64,000 nucleotides of DNA from Acidobacteriota bacterium (GCA_016213775.1 JACQZR010000073.1:1-64000), one strand, 5' to 3'. Counted from the first letter of the stretch, positions 25,905 to 35,541 are shown. Notes: a model not told the origin generated them from the sequence alone. Numbers and translations are program-made.

Positions 25905-28532
25905 TTATTCGCTGTCGCCGGTGATCACCAGACCCGAGGGGAGTTCCTCACCGAAGATGGAGGACATGTCGCGGTCAGCTTCTCCGTTGAGAATAGCGAG
26001 GGCGGATTCGTCGCTGCCCACTGCTTTTCTTGCGAAGGCGAATGAAGCTTCGGAGAGGTCGCGCGCGGCGTCGCCGGTGCGCATTGCAATCACTGCGATG
26101 GCCTCGGCGGCGGTCTTCACTTTGCCAAGCGTTTCGATCCATCGGGAAACAGTAGCCGCCGGCAACACTTGATTGATGGGGCCGTAGAACAACCTCCGCG
26201 CACCAAGCCGCGAGAGGCACCACAGCTCGCTGGCGGTAAAATCGTTGGCCCTGACGCGTTTCACCAACGCCTCGCCAAGCTCGGTCCTGGTCTGCATGGG
26301 GAGCAGTTCCAGGCTCGACGCGGTTCGCCACATCTCGCGCATCAGGCTGCTGTTGAGGCGGACCTTTTTCTGCCCACGGGGCAGCAGATTTGCTGAAAGG
26401 CGCTGGTAGATGTCTACCTGCTGATTGCGATTGAGGCCGCCGGCGAGGCGGCCCCAGATGATCCACCATTCGATTTCGCACTGCGTTTGGTTAGAGAAGG
26501 TGAGCCCTGAAGCGTAGATACGGCGAGCCTGTTCAATGCGCAGATCGTCGCCGGGGAAACCGAAGCCCGGCCTCAGACAGAAGCCCGTGAGATTGAGCCA
26601 ACGCGCCTCATAGGAAGGCCCGCGTTTACGGCCTTCCGAGTGTTCCATCAACTTGTCTGCCAGCCGCCGGATTGCGCTGGACGGCCACGAATTGCGGCCC
26701 AGCGCCATTGTCTGTTCCAGGCGCGAAGGGAGTTCCTCGGGTGCAAGCGCGCCTTGGCCGAACGTCGCCGTAATCAACTCCTCGGCCTTGGCCACCGCTT
26801 CATCGCTCACCACCGCCGCCGGCTTTTTGACAGCGGATTCGGCACGTTTGCGCAATTCGAATTGCAGGCGCCACCGCTGCTCGCTCACTTTTGATTCCGC
26901 CCAAATCTCCAGCGTCCCCACCTCAGTAAGGCGCGCGCCTAACTTCACCGGAATCAGCCGTTCTTCGATCTTCTTGCCAAACCGGATCACCGCATTGAGC
27001 GGGGCATGCTGGTGCACCGTGTCATTCACTTCCTGCGAGGTGAACTCGACGACATCGCCGATGTTGTCCTCGGTACGGGTAAGCGAACTGTAGAGGCGGA
27101 ACGACACGGGGCGGTTGGCAACAAGCTGCAGACCCTCCAGATCGAGGTCCACCGTGCTGCCCTCCTCGGTGCCGCGTGGAGCCAGACACACTGTGCGGAC
27201 CTTCTCCTCAGCGCCCCCAATACCGATGAAATAGGCGCGAGGCAACCCACCGCGCACGAGCACTCCGCTGCCGCCATGCCGGACGTAAGAGTAGTAAGCC
27301 GCGCCCACCGACACTGCGAGGTCGAGATCCTGATTCTCAAAAACAGTAGGTTCGGCGTCGTACCACTGCCCCACCACTTGCTTCACACGCTTGCGACAAA
27401 TCTCCGGGATGAAGAAGCCGCCGTTGAACAGCACGGCATCGATCTTCTCCACGCCGGACGAAGACAGGAACGAGGACAGGTGGCGCGTCACCGCGGGATC
27501 GGCAACGTAGGGCAGCCCGAGTTCGCGGAAGAGGCTCTTCTTTTCTTCCTTGGGCTGATCGCCGAGTTTGCAGAACGGCAGGAACCCCTCGAGCGCCAGT
27601 TCCAGCACTTCCTCTCGCAGAATCTCCGTGCGCAGCGTTCCACCAATGAGTGACGACCCCGACCCGAGCACCGTGATCTCGACACTCTTGCGCGTGCCGT
27701 CGGTGAGCAGTTGTTCCTTGGCACTGGCGCACTGACGCCGCAGCCCGCTCCGCTGCCTTACGGAAAGCGGCTTGCCGAGTTTCGCTTCCACCAGCCATGC
27801 CAGGGTGAGGTCGAGGTTGTCGCCGCCGAGCAGAAGGTGTTTGCCGACGGCGGTGCGGGTGAAGTTGACGCGATCGCCTTCGCGGCTGACACGGATTACG
27901 GTGAAGTCGCTTGTGCCGCCGCCAACGTCGCAAACCAGAACAGTCTGGCCGTCAAACAACGATTTGCGCGATTGCGTAAGATGGTTCGCGATCCAGGAAT
28001 AGAATGCGGCGGCGGGCTCTTCCAGGAGTGTGAGTTTCTCCAGGCCCGCTTCCCGCGCGGCCATCACAGTCAACTCGCGAGCCTCTTCGTCAAACGATGC
28101 CGGCACCGTGAGCACGACGTCCTGCTGGGCAATCGGCAGATCGGGGAAGCGCTTGTTCCATGCCTCGCCCAGATGGGCGACAATCCTGCCGGACACCTCC
28201 ACTGGCGAGAAGACGCGGCCCGCTTCCTGGGCGTCCCACGGCAGGATCTTAGCGGTGCGATCGGCCTCGGAATTCGACAGCCAGCTTTTGGCACTATGCA
28301 CTGACCGGGTGGGCACCAGCGCGCCCTGTTCGCGCGCATAGACACCGGCCACGGGAGTATCGGCGAGATAAAGGAACGACGGCAACGTACGGCGCGCTTC
28401 GGTGCGTCCTTCCGCTACCAGTTGCGGGACCTCGAGTACGTGAATCGGCGGAAACTCCGCTTCGCCCGCGTCCCTGGGATCGATGAAGGACAGGGCCGAG
28501 TTCGTTGTGCCGAGGTCGATTCCGATGTTCAC
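25905..28532 (-). CDS. Hsp70-family ATPase with long C-terminal extension (DUF3731 type)
   Basis: The protein has 875 residues. The N-terminal actin-like ATPase starts MNIGIDLGTTNSALSF, has the second phosphate loop VLVCDVGGGTSDFTVIRV and the adenosine motif FNGGFFIPEICRKRV. The substrate-binding half is replaced by a long helical C-terminal part (from about residue 600) as in DUF3731 Hsp70s; no EEVD-like tail or canonical lid was seen. The GTG start directly abuts the stop of the preceding Hsp70 gene, with no spacer, so it is translated with it. It is a specialised Hsp70, not DnaK. The client is unknown. Confidence 0.9.
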   Translation of the reverse strand: MNIGIDLGTTNSALSFIDPRDAGEAEFPPIHVLEVPQLVAEGRTEARRTLPSFLYLADTPVAGVYAREQGALVPTRSVHSAKSWLSNSEADRTAKILPWDAQEAGRVFSPVEVSGRIVAHLGEAWNKRFPDLPIAQQDVVLTVPASFDEEARELTVMAAREAGLEKLTLLEEPAAAFYSWIANHLTQSRKSLFDGQTVLVCDVGGGTSDFTVIRVSREGDRVNFTRTAVGKHLLLGGDNLDLTLAWLVEAKLGKPLSVRQRSGLRRQCASAKEQLLTDGTRKSVEITVLGSGSSLIGGTLRTEILREEVLELALEGFLPFCKLGDQPKEEKKSLFRELGLPYVADPAVTRHLSSFLSSSGVEKIDAVLFNGGFFIPEICRKRVKQVVGQWYDAEPTVFENQDLDLAVSVGAAYYSYVRHGGSGVLVRGGLPRAYFIGIGGAEEKVRTVCLAPRGTEEGSTVDLDLEGLQLVANRPVSFRLYSSLTRTEDNIGDVVEFTSQEVNDTVHQHAPLNAVIRFGKKIEERLIPVKLGARLTEVGTLEIWAESKVSEQRWRLQFELRKRAESAVKKPAAVVSDEAVAKAEELITATFGQGALAPEELPSRLEQTMALGRNSWPSSAIRRLADKLMEHSEGRKRGPSYEARWLNLTGFCLRPGFGFPGDDLRIEQARRIYASGLTFSNQTQCEIEWWIIWGRLAGGLNRNQQVDIYQRLSANLLPRGQKKVRLNSSLMREMWRTASSLELLPMQTRTELGEALVKRVRANDFTASELWCLSRLGARRLFYGPINQVLPAATVSRWIETLGKVKTAAEAIAVIAMRTGDAARDLSEASFAFARKAVGSDESALAILNGEADRDMSSIFGEELPSGLVITGDSE

Positions 28533-30353
28533 TTAAGCCACTCGCTCTCTGACGTTGAATTCCAGTTTCCAGCGCCGGCCGTCGCGCGCGACGCAGAACA
28601 GTTGCAGCATTCCGGTCTCGGTGACATCCGATTCGAGAGAGACACGGACCATCTCGCCCGATGTCCCGGCGAGCGTCACTTCCACGGGTGCGAGTTCTTC
28701 GAGATCCTCGGGCTTCCACTCGTCGAGCATCGCGCCGGCGCCGTCGTTCTTGCGTGAGGATGAACAGAAGAAGCGGAACTCGGCAGGTTCGCCAACCACC
28801 AGTCCAAACTCCCGGTCGGCAAAGCGGTGGGAGGTGCCTTCTTCCATGCCGAAGGGCACCACTGTGAGCGCCTTCATCGGAGGCGGCATACCGGGGATAG
28901 CCGGCATCGCGGTTTCGATGCCGACATAGTACGTACGCGGCACACCGCCGCGAATGCGAACGCCCTTGCCTCGCCGCGCCAATCCGTAATAAGCAGCACC
29001 GCGCGAGACTGCGTGCATCAGATCTTCGCCCAGGAGTGGCTGCGCAGTGGCCATGCCTTCTTCCGCGAGCCAGCCGTTGAGAACCGCCAGCAGCCGCTCG
29101 CGAATCACACCCGCGCGCAGCACTCCGCCGTTGAAGAGTACATGCGTGGGCGCGGCCATTCCACTAGCGGTACGCCGGACGGAGCCGTGCTCGGCGGTGG
29201 AGGCCTGCTGCCGCAGGAACCGTGCGAGCTGGCGCGTCACGGCCGCATCGGAGGCATAGGGAAGCCCAATCTCCTGAAGCGCGATTCTTCGCTGGCGGGC
29301 GGGCATTTCCTGCGAAGAGGTCTTCGGCAGGAAGCCTTCCAGGACGGTGCGCTCCACGTCGTCGCGCAGCAGCTTGGCTTTGATGGTTCCGCCTACGAGA
29401 CCCGTGCCGCGGCCGAGAATGGTGAGCGCGTGATCCTTGTCCTTGCCCCCTTCGGTTAGCAGCTTCTCCTTGCCCGCGCGGCACTGCTGCCAGAGCGCGT
29501 GAAACTGCATCATGTCGAGCTTGGTGTTCTTGGCGGCGAGTTGCTGTTCCACCAATCGTGCCAGCGCGAGATCGATGTTATCGCCGCCGAGCAGGATGTG
29601 ATCGCCGACAGCCGCGCGTTCCAGATTCAGCTCGCCGCCGCGCTCGGTGACGGCGATGAGGGTGAAGTCCGTCGTACCGCCGCCGATGTCGATCACGAGA
29701 ATCAGATCGCCCACGTTGACGCGCTCGCGCCAATCGGCATGCCGCTCCAGCCACGCGTAGAAGGCCGCCTGCGGCTCTTCAAGCAACGTGACCGTGGGGT
29801 AGCCCGCCTGCTCCGCTGCCTGCAGTGTCAGCTCACGAGCCACGGCGTCAAACGAAGCCGGCACAGTGACCAGAATCTGCTGCTCGACGAACGGCGCTTC
29901 GGGGTGCGCATGATCCCAGGCTTTGCGAATGTGCTGGAGGTAGTGCCGCGACGCTTCCAGCGGCGAAACTCTGCGCGTGCCTTCGGGCGCGTTCAGCGGC
30001 AGCAGCTCGGATGTGCGGTCCACGCCCGTGTGGGACAGCCACGATTTGGCGGAATTCACGAGGCGGTTTGACCGCTCCACGCCGCGCTTCTGCGCCAGCA
30101 TCCCGACGACGATGCCGGGCTCGGCGCCCCACGGCAGCTCCGTGGAGCCTTGGGGAAAATCCTTTTCATCGGGCAAGTAGAGCGAACTCGGCAGCAACGC
30201 TTCGGCGGCCACTTCGCCCGGGTTGACGAGTTGCGCCACCGGCTGGAGCCGCACCTCGGGCATCGAAAGCGGATCGCTGATTTGCGACGCGTCGGCATAG
30301 GCCACTCCGCAATTGGTGGTGCCTAGGTCAATTCCAATTACAAATTGGGACAT
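28533..30353 (-). CDS. Hsp70-family ATPase (second copy of the pair)
   Basis: The protein has 606 residues. The ATPase domain opens IGIDLGTTNCGVAYADAS, carries LILVIDIGGGTTDFTLIAV and the adenosine-site stretch HVLFNGGVLRAGVIRERLL. A beta-rich substrate-binding region (residues about 470-600) ends shortly after KLEFNVRERVA, without a helical lid. It lies 18 bp after the DUF2760 gene and directly before the 875-residue Hsp70. The three-gene set recurs in bacteria and is distinct from dnaK-dnaJ-grpE; no J-domain protein is present here. Confidence 0.9.
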   Translation of the reverse strand: MSQFVIGIDLGTTNCGVAYADASQISDPLSMPEVRLQPVAQLVNPGEVAAEALLPSSLYLPDEKDFPQGSTELPWGAEPGIVVGMLAQKRGVERSNRLVNSAKSWLSHTGVDRTSELLPLNAPEGTRRVSPLEASRHYLQHIRKAWDHAHPEAPFVEQQILVTVPASFDAVARELTLQAAEQAGYPTVTLLEEPQAAFYAWLERHADWRERVNVGDLILVIDIGGGTTDFTLIAVTERGGELNLERAAVGDHILLGGDNIDLALARLVEQQLAAKNTKLDMMQFHALWQQCRAGKEKLLTEGGKDKDHALTILGRGTGLVGGTIKAKLLRDDVERTVLEGFLPKTSSQEMPARQRRIALQEIGLPYASDAAVTRQLARFLRQQASTAEHGSVRRTASGMAAPTHVLFNGGVLRAGVIRERLLAVLNGWLAEEGMATAQPLLGEDLMHAVSRGAAYYGLARRGKGVRIRGGVPRTYYVGIETAMPAIPGMPPPMKALTVVPFGMEEGTSHRFADREFGLVVGEPAEFRFFCSSSRKNDGAGAMLDEWKPEDLEELAPVEVTLAGTSGEMVRVSLESDVTETGMLQLFCVARDGRRWKLEFNVRERVA

Positions 30354-30371
30354 CTTATGGGTGTTTCGCGG

Positions 30372-30896
30372 TTACTCTATTTCGATTTCGGCTGGAGCGA
30401 GAATGGAAGTGTCCTGCTTCACCCCGATGGTGGGCAGATCGATCTTTTCCGACTTCCAGCCGCGGTGGCGGAGCATTCCGCCCGACGGCGCAGGCCCGGC
30501 AGGCACGTTGCCGATGAACTTGACGTTGGCAGGGCCACCGGCGACCGAGGCTTTGGTGAAGGTGCCCTCGACCCCGTCGATGACCGGCGCGAGTTTGACA
30601 TAGCGGGTGAGCGTGGCCCGGCATTGTTCATGCATGGTGCGAACGGCCGCTCCCACCTGGTCGTCGTTGTAGGCCGAAATGTCTTCCATCAGGAAGTCAA
30701 TCAGGCGCGCGTCGCGTTGCAGAATCCCGAGCATCTGCAGCGCACCATCGCTAGGCTTCGGGGCCGGCGGTGGCGGTGGAGCAGGTTTCTCCTTTACCGG
30801 CTTGGCATATCCGAACGCGCCGGCAACAGCGGCTGGCAACTCGCCGCCGAACAGGATTCCGAAGAAACTGCTGAAGGCAAGAGAAATACGGCTCAA
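30372..30896 (-). CDS. DUF2760 family protein
   Basis: The protein has 174 residues. It has an N-terminal hydrophobic segment, a Pro-rich linker (EKPAPPPPPAPKPS) and then the DUF2760 core with ALQMLGILQRDARLIDFLME and GVEGTFTKASVAGG, ending GVKQDTSILAPAEIEIE. Genes for DUF2760 commonly precede paired Hsp70 genes, as here, and the three are taken to work together. It is the first gene of the operon; the promoter must lie in the 135 bp up to the DUF4143 ATPase gene, which is divergent. Confidence 0.88.
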   Translation of the reverse strand: MSRISLAFSSFFGILFGGELPAAVAGAFGYAKPVKEKPAPPPPPAPKPSDGALQMLGILQRDARLIDFLMEDISAYNDDQVGAAVRTMHEQCRATLTRYVKLAPVIDGVEGTFTKASVAGGPANVKFIGNVPAGPAPSGGMLRHRGWKSEKIDLPTIGVKQDTSILAPAEIEIE

Positions 30897-31021
30897 ATGA
30901 AACCTCTTGTGGTCTGGAATCGGCTTGGTGTGCCGCGCGGAAGGAGACTCTCGCAGAACGCCAAACTATTAGGATACAACGACGGGTGGCCACCGGTTAA
31001 CAGTAAAGCAGGAGATGACAA

Positions 31022-31058
31022 GTATGCAATCATGGAGTCAGGATTCATAATTGCATAC
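31022..31058. promoter_or_regulatory. 9-bp perfect inverted repeat touching the start of the DUF4143 ATPase gene
   Basis: GTATGCAAT (31022-31030) and ATTGCATAC (31050-31058) form a perfect 9+9 palindrome with a 19-base spacer, ending exactly at the ATG at 31059. The best ribosome binding site nearby (AGGAG 31010-31014) drives an 8-codon mini-ORF (ATG 31024, stop 31048-31050) that lies inside the palindrome. It could be an operator, or an RNA hairpin controlling initiation at the real gene. Confidence 0.45.
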
Positions 31059-32225
31059 ATGTTGACCCGACGACTCGCACCCCGCTTGACTGGCCTCCTT
31101 CAGCATTCGCCCGCTGTGGTCCTCATCGGTCCTCGACAAACAGGGAAAACGACGCTGGCGTTGACTATCGCAGCCGGACGCGAGGCCGTTTACCTGGACC
31201 TGGAGAACGAGGATGATCGCGCGAAGCTGGCCAATCCGGCTCTCTATCTGGCGGATCACGCAACGCGGCTGGTGATTCTGGATGAGGTGCACCGGACCCC
31301 TGAGATTTTCCAACGGCTGCGCGGTGTGATTGACGCGGGGAGGCGGCGAGGCAAAGGGAACGGACGGTTTCTGCTGCTGGGATCAGCCTCGATGGACCTC
31401 TTGCGGCAGACTGGCGAAAGCCTGGCTGGGCGAATCTCGTATCTGGAGCTTGGACCCTTCGATGCGCTCGAGGTGGGCGGCTCGGAAACGGAGCGGCTGT
31501 GGGTGAGAGGCGGATTCCCCTTGAGTTTTCTGGCAGCCTCCGACGATCTCAGCCTGGAGTGGCGGCGCAACTTTATCCGCACCTACCTGGAACGTGATAT
31601 CCCGCAGTTTGGACCCAGGATCGCCGCGGAAACGCTTCGCCGGTTTTGGACGATGCTGGCTCATAACCAATGCCAGGTTCTGAATGCGGCGAACCTGGCA
31701 CGAGGACTTGGGGTGACCGGGAAGACGATTGCGGGGTATCTCGATTTGATGGTGGATCTGTTGTTGGTTCGCCGCCTGCAGCCGTGGCATAGCAACGCTG
31801 GTAAGCGGCTGACAAAGTCACCTAAAGTGTATGTTCGGGATACGGGCATTGCGCATGCATTGCTGGGAATTCGAGATAAGGAGGCGCTGCTCGGCCATCC
31901 GGTAGTTGGGCATACTTGGGAAAGCTTCGCTATCGAGACGCTGATCGGATGCGCGCCCGAAGGGTCGGAGGCGCACTACTACCGGACCGCGAATGGAACA
32001 GAGGTTGATCTGATCGTCACGCTGCCTGGGGGGAAACTATGGGCAATCGAGGTGAAACGAAGTTCCGCGCCACACCTGGAACGAGGTTTCCGCTCCGCTT
32101 GCCAGGATCTGCGTCCTGCGAGGCAGTTTGTTGTCTATCCCGGCGAGGAGCGGTTCCCGATGGATGAATCAACGGATGCTATCGGGCTGGTGGAACTGGG
32201 GCGAGAATTGCAGGCGATGAAGTGA
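31059..32225 (+). CDS. AAA-family ATPase with DUF4143 domain
   Basis: The protein has 388 residues from ATG 31059 (MLTRRLAPRLTGLLQHSPAV), the usual start for the family; ATG 31032 in the same frame would add nine. The Walker A motif is GPRQTGKTTLAL, and Walker B is LVILDEVHRTPE. The middle contains FLLLGSASMDLL and the arginine-rich sensor stretch. The C-terminal DUF4143 has VDLIVTLPGGKLWAIEVKRS, a restriction-like nuclease-fold motif (D, then ExK). Such proteins are scattered in bacterial accessory DNA and their role is unknown. The palindrome and mini-ORF before it suggest autoregulation. Confidence 0.85.
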   Translation: MLTRRLAPRLTGLLQHSPAVVLIGPRQTGKTTLALTIAAGREAVYLDLENEDDRAKLANPALYLADHATRLVILDEVHRTPEIFQRLRGVIDAGRRRGKGNGRFLLLGSASMDLLRQTGESLAGRISYLELGPFDALEVGGSETERLWVRGGFPLSFLAASDDLSLEWRRNFIRTYLERDIPQFGPRIAAETLRRFWTMLAHNQCQVLNAANLARGLGVTGKTIAGYLDLMVDLLLVRRLQPWHSNAGKRLTKSPKVYVRDTGIAHALLGIRDKEALLGHPVVGHTWESFAIETLIGCAPEGSEAHYYRTANGTEVDLIVTLPGGKLWAIEVKRSSAPHLERGFRSACQDLRPARQFVVYPGEERFPMDESTDAIGLVELGRELQAMK

Positions 32226-32350
32226 TCTACATGTGGGAGAGGCAAAGACAATTCGAGCCCTCAGCAGCCTGGAGGCAACCGCGGGCACGATGAGAGCAAA
32301 CACTTCTGGCGTTGATGCAGGTGAGGGGACCCGCGCGCCGGAAGGGATCG

Positions 32351-32460
32351 TTACTTTACTTCGCCTGTCGCTCCGGCCCCGGCGAACTTCTTCCTGATGG
32401 TCTCCGATTCGTCTTTGTTGACGCCTGCCTTCACGGTCTTGGCAAGCGCCGACTACGAGG
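32351..32460 (-). pseudogene. second copy of the rplL 3' end, diverged fragment
   Basis: On the minus strand the stop TAA (32351-32353) is preceded by an in-frame tail ALAKTVKAGVNKDESETI.. and ..FAGAGATGEVK, closely matching the last 31 residues of the intact L7/L12 at 35602. By eye about 15 of 93 aligned bases differ. The reading frame is kept to 32449, then one extra base and a stop break it; weak nucleotide likeness runs on to 32460. No start codon or N-terminal domain remains. It is a direct repeat of the real rplL end, 3.25 kb away. Confidence 0.8.
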
Positions 32461-32506
32461 AGGATTGGGGTTGACTCGGGTAGCTCGCCGTGGCAGAATC
32501 CGGCCA

Positions 32507-33958
32507 ATGGAACTGGGAAGTGCCTTGCGGGTGATTGCGATACTGATGGTGGCCTCGCGCTGCAGCGCGGCGGACGATTCCATCCAACGAAAGGCGATAG
32601 AGAAGGCCAACGAGTGGATCACGCTGGAGCAATCCGCGCGCGGTGGGGGACCGCCACACCAACAGGTATTGAACAAAATCGAAAAATTCCTTTCCGAACA
32701 CCCGGATGAGGAGTGGGTTTACGCCGCGGTGGCGCACGGTTTCAACCGGCTGGACCGTAATCTGGAGGCGTTGGCACTGCTGCGCAAGTACCGGACTCGA
32801 TTTGCGGAAAGCGCGGCACTGGACAAGACTCTGGAGTTTTTCTATTTCACCTTCGGCGAGCTGGCTGATCTGCGCAGTCTCCCGGAACGCTTTCACACGA
32901 GCCCCCACTACTGGACAACGCTGATGCGTAAGGCGGCGAAAGCCGGTGAGCCGGAAGCAACCGTCATCGAGGCGGCACGACGCGCGTTGGACGCTATGAA
33001 CAGGGAAAACGATCCTGATGGCGATAGACACTGCGACTTGGCCGAGAGCCTGTTATCCATGAACCTTGCACCGGGACTGGCGGAGGAGGCGGCACGGCAA
33101 TCGCTGAAGAGCGGTGAAGTCACCCGGCCGATGGATCACCTGTTGCCGACACTTCCGCCGGAGACGATGAGAATGGCGCTGCGGATGTTCCGCTACAGGG
33201 TGTACCGCAGTACGTTGGCTTGGGCACTGGCCGCGCAAGGCCGCAATAAGGAGGCACGCGAGGAACTGCGGAAGGCGGTGCGGATGGTAGAGGACAAGCA
33301 TCTGCGCACGGCGAGAGTGTTCTACCGGTTGGCACAAATTCATGAGCGTCTAAACGAGAAGGATTCCGCAGTTGCGGCTTACATCCGCGAAATTGCCACG
33401 GGAGGTGACAGCGGCGCGGCACGTAAAGAGATCGCGAGACTGTCTCCGGGCGAGAGGTTCGCGGAGCGCATCAACGAGGAATCGGCGTTATGGGCATTGG
33501 CGGACCCGGACAACCTGGAAGTGGAGGAGATGAATGCAAAGCTGGGGCGATTCGAATTGAAGGATCGCGACGGTAAGGCCTATTCAGTTGACGCGCTGAA
33601 GGGCAAGATAGTCAGTCTCGATTTTTGGGCTTCGTGGTGCGTGAGTTGCCGGCCGTCGCTGGCAAGCAGCGACGAATTGCAGCGGGAGTTCCCGGAGGAC
33701 GTGGTGGTGGTGGCTCCGGCAGGCGATTCCGAGGACACACAAGACAAGGCGGTGAAGTTTCTGGCGGAGCGCGGCTACCGGCGGTTTGTGTTGCTGGTGG
33801 ACGACCCGGCGCTACGTGATCTGCCGACTCCGTGGATCCCGGTGCGGTTCGCCATTGACCGTGCAGGGAGAGTGCGGGTGAGGGAACTTGGCGCGAGCGA
33901 GCAGGGGATTGCCACCTTTGAGGAGAAGTTGCGAGCGCTGGTGCGGGAGCGGCGCTGA
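32507..33958 (+). CDS. secreted TPR protein with C-terminal thioredoxin-like (TlpA/ResA) domain
   Basis: The protein has 483 residues from ATG 32507, with a signal peptide (MELGSALRVIAILMVASRCSAAD). The middle (about residues 60-340) is alpha-helical with TPR-like repeats (ALAAQGRNKEAREELRKAVR, FYRLAQIHERLNEKDSAVAA). From about residue 345 a TlpA-like thioredoxin fold begins (FELKDRDGKAYSVDALKGK) with the active-site pair WCVSC near residue 375. It is probably a periplasmic thiol-disulfide protein. An in-frame upstream extension to 32312 overlaps the rplL fragment and is rejected. It starts 47 bp past that fragment. Confidence 0.8.
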   Translation: MELGSALRVIAILMVASRCSAADDSIQRKAIEKANEWITLEQSARGGGPPHQQVLNKIEKFLSEHPDEEWVYAAVAHGFNRLDRNLEALALLRKYRTRFAESAALDKTLEFFYFTFGELADLRSLPERFHTSPHYWTTLMRKAAKAGEPEATVIEAARRALDAMNRENDPDGDRHCDLAESLLSMNLAPGLAEEAARQSLKSGEVTRPMDHLLPTLPPETMRMALRMFRYRVYRSTLAWALAAQGRNKEAREELRKAVRMVEDKHLRTARVFYRLAQIHERLNEKDSAVAAYIREIATGGDSGAARKEIARLSPGERFAERINEESALWALADPDNLEVEEMNAKLGRFELKDRDGKAYSVDALKGKIVSLDFWASWCVSCRPSLASSDELQREFPEDVVVVAPAGDSEDTQDKAVKFLAERGYRRFVLLVDDPALRDLPTPWIPVRFAIDRAGRVRVRELGASEQGIATFEEKLRALVRERR

Positions 33959-33962
33959 GGAT

Positions 33963-35456
33963 TTACCTATAAACGCCGAGCCGAGCCAGTTCAGCGTAGA
34001 GACCCATGGTGAGGCCGCCGTTGCGGCGCATCTCGGACCGCGCGATGGCGAGCCACTCGGGAGTTGCGTCGGTTGTCCGCAACAGGCGCTTCACATGAAG
34101 CAACCACTCCGGCGGGCTTTCCTGCTGCATTGGGGACGTCTTCAAAGCTGACACGTAATCCTGGAGGACCGATTCCCGCAGCGGGCCGGAAGGAACGATG
34201 ACGAGCAATCCCCCATACATGAGGCACAACTGGTGGAAGAAGTCGGTCTCAGCCTCTTCGTGATTGCTTCGCCATTTGTCGAGGTCCCGGAGGAACTCGC
34301 GGACCCCGGCCTCCCAGGCTGGCGTGCGGCGAAGCTCTTCAGGGAGGAAATGGGCCATGCCGTCCTTGCGGCGTTCGCGCCGGTTGTACTCCTCCTGCTG
34401 CTCTTTGGTGCCGAATCGAAGTTCTTTGCCGCGCCGCATCATTTCGAGAGCGCGGCCGTCAGCCCAAAAGTCCGCGAATTTGGCTGCGCCGCCGATGGAC
34501 TTTGGCTTCAATGCGTCAAAGTCCAATGGCTCAACCCCTTCGATCTTCAGCGCCCGGAGAAGCGCGTCGTTAAATGTCTTGCCGGTGGCTTCCTTTGCGG
34601 ATGCGGCCCGCCTGGGAAGCGCGAGTTCGGCACACCGCTCCCCCTGGAGGTGGCGGCTCAGGTAGGCCCGTACGGCGCGCGCCAATGGCAACGGCGTCGA
34701 CTGACCAGTTTGCAGGACGCGGGCAAGCGGGATCACGGAGTATGCGAAGTCGTATCGTCCCTCGAACGAACGCGCGTCTGCATTCATCTGGTCGATGGCT
34801 GCGGCATAGCCGGAAGCCATGGCCGCGCGGCGTTGCGGGGGCATGGGGAATACGGCCAGCAGGGAGGCGAGGGGAGTCAGTTGCTGCGGGATCACGGCGC
34901 TGGCAGCGGCTGACGCAATCATCTCGAGGTGGCGTTCTTCCGCGCGGTCCTTGGCGGAGAAGGCGGTGTCGGCTACCTGATGCAGGGTCTGGTAGTATTC
35001 GTCGAGATTCGGCTGGAGCGGGTCACTGCACGTGAGAGCGGGAAACGGGCCGATTTGGACGCGCCGGAACAGGGAGAGTGCTTTGCTCTTGTCGAGTGGG
35101 AGCGCCAGCCGGACGGCGCGGCAGCGCAAACCGAGGGTGGACAGGCCTTCGTCGAGGACGGCCATGGCTCGAATTCCAGGGCTCGAATCGGTGTGGGCGG
35201 CGGCGTTCACGGCGGCGGACTCGGCATAGGCGAACCTGCCACCCGCGGCCAGTTCGAATGCCTGCTCGATGACTTCCAGACGGTGCTCTTTGGAGGGGAG
35301 GAATCGGCTATCCGCCAGGCGGAGGAGAATGTCGGCGGCGAGTTCTGGCGGGGCTGACTGTGCGGAACCGAGGATGGCTTGTATTTCGGGGGAGGGCATT
35401 GGACGTTCCTCCGCGAGGGTGGGCAGGGCAAGAGCGACAAGCAGGAAGAATGTCAC
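33963..35456 (-). CDS. secreted helical protein of unknown function
   Basis: The protein has 497 residues with a short signal peptide (MTFFLLVALALPTLAEE). The rest is largely alpha-helical with many Ala/Leu/Arg repeats, suggesting a solenoid (HEAT or TPR-like), though no single repeat unit could be aligned with confidence. No catalytic motif was recognised. It is convergent with the TPR/thioredoxin gene (stops 4 bp apart). Together these two make up the 3.1 kb lying between the two rplL ends. It is co-directional with rplAJL but behind their terminator. Confidence 0.6.
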   Translation of the reverse strand: MTFFLLVALALPTLAEERPMPSPEIQAILGSAQSAPPELAADILLRLADSRFLPSKEHRLEVIEQAFELAAGGRFAYAESAAVNAAAHTDSSPGIRAMAVLDEGLSTLGLRCRAVRLALPLDKSKALSLFRRVQIGPFPALTCSDPLQPNLDEYYQTLHQVADTAFSAKDRAEERHLEMIASAAASAVIPQQLTPLASLLAVFPMPPQRRAAMASGYAAAIDQMNADARSFEGRYDFAYSVIPLARVLQTGQSTPLPLARAVRAYLSRHLQGERCAELALPRRAASAKEATGKTFNDALLRALKIEGVEPLDFDALKPKSIGGAAKFADFWADGRALEMMRRGKELRFGTKEQQEEYNRRERRKDGMAHFLPEELRRTPAWEAGVREFLRDLDKWRSNHEEAETDFFHQLCLMYGGLLVIVPSGPLRESVLQDYVSALKTSPMQQESPPEWLLHVKRLLRTTDATPEWLAIARSEMRRNGGLTMGLYAELARLGVYR

Positions 35457-35541
35457 CAGACGGCCTCCTCGCGGACAGCGTTCACCCTATGAATTCAGGC
35501 TACCACGCGGAGGAATCTGGAGGTGGGGAGAAATAGCATGT

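Noticed and set aside
32312-32506. N-terminal extension of the TPR/thioredoxin protein
   Set aside because: It runs over the rplL fragment and lacks a start with a ribosome binding site; the signal peptide begins at 32507.
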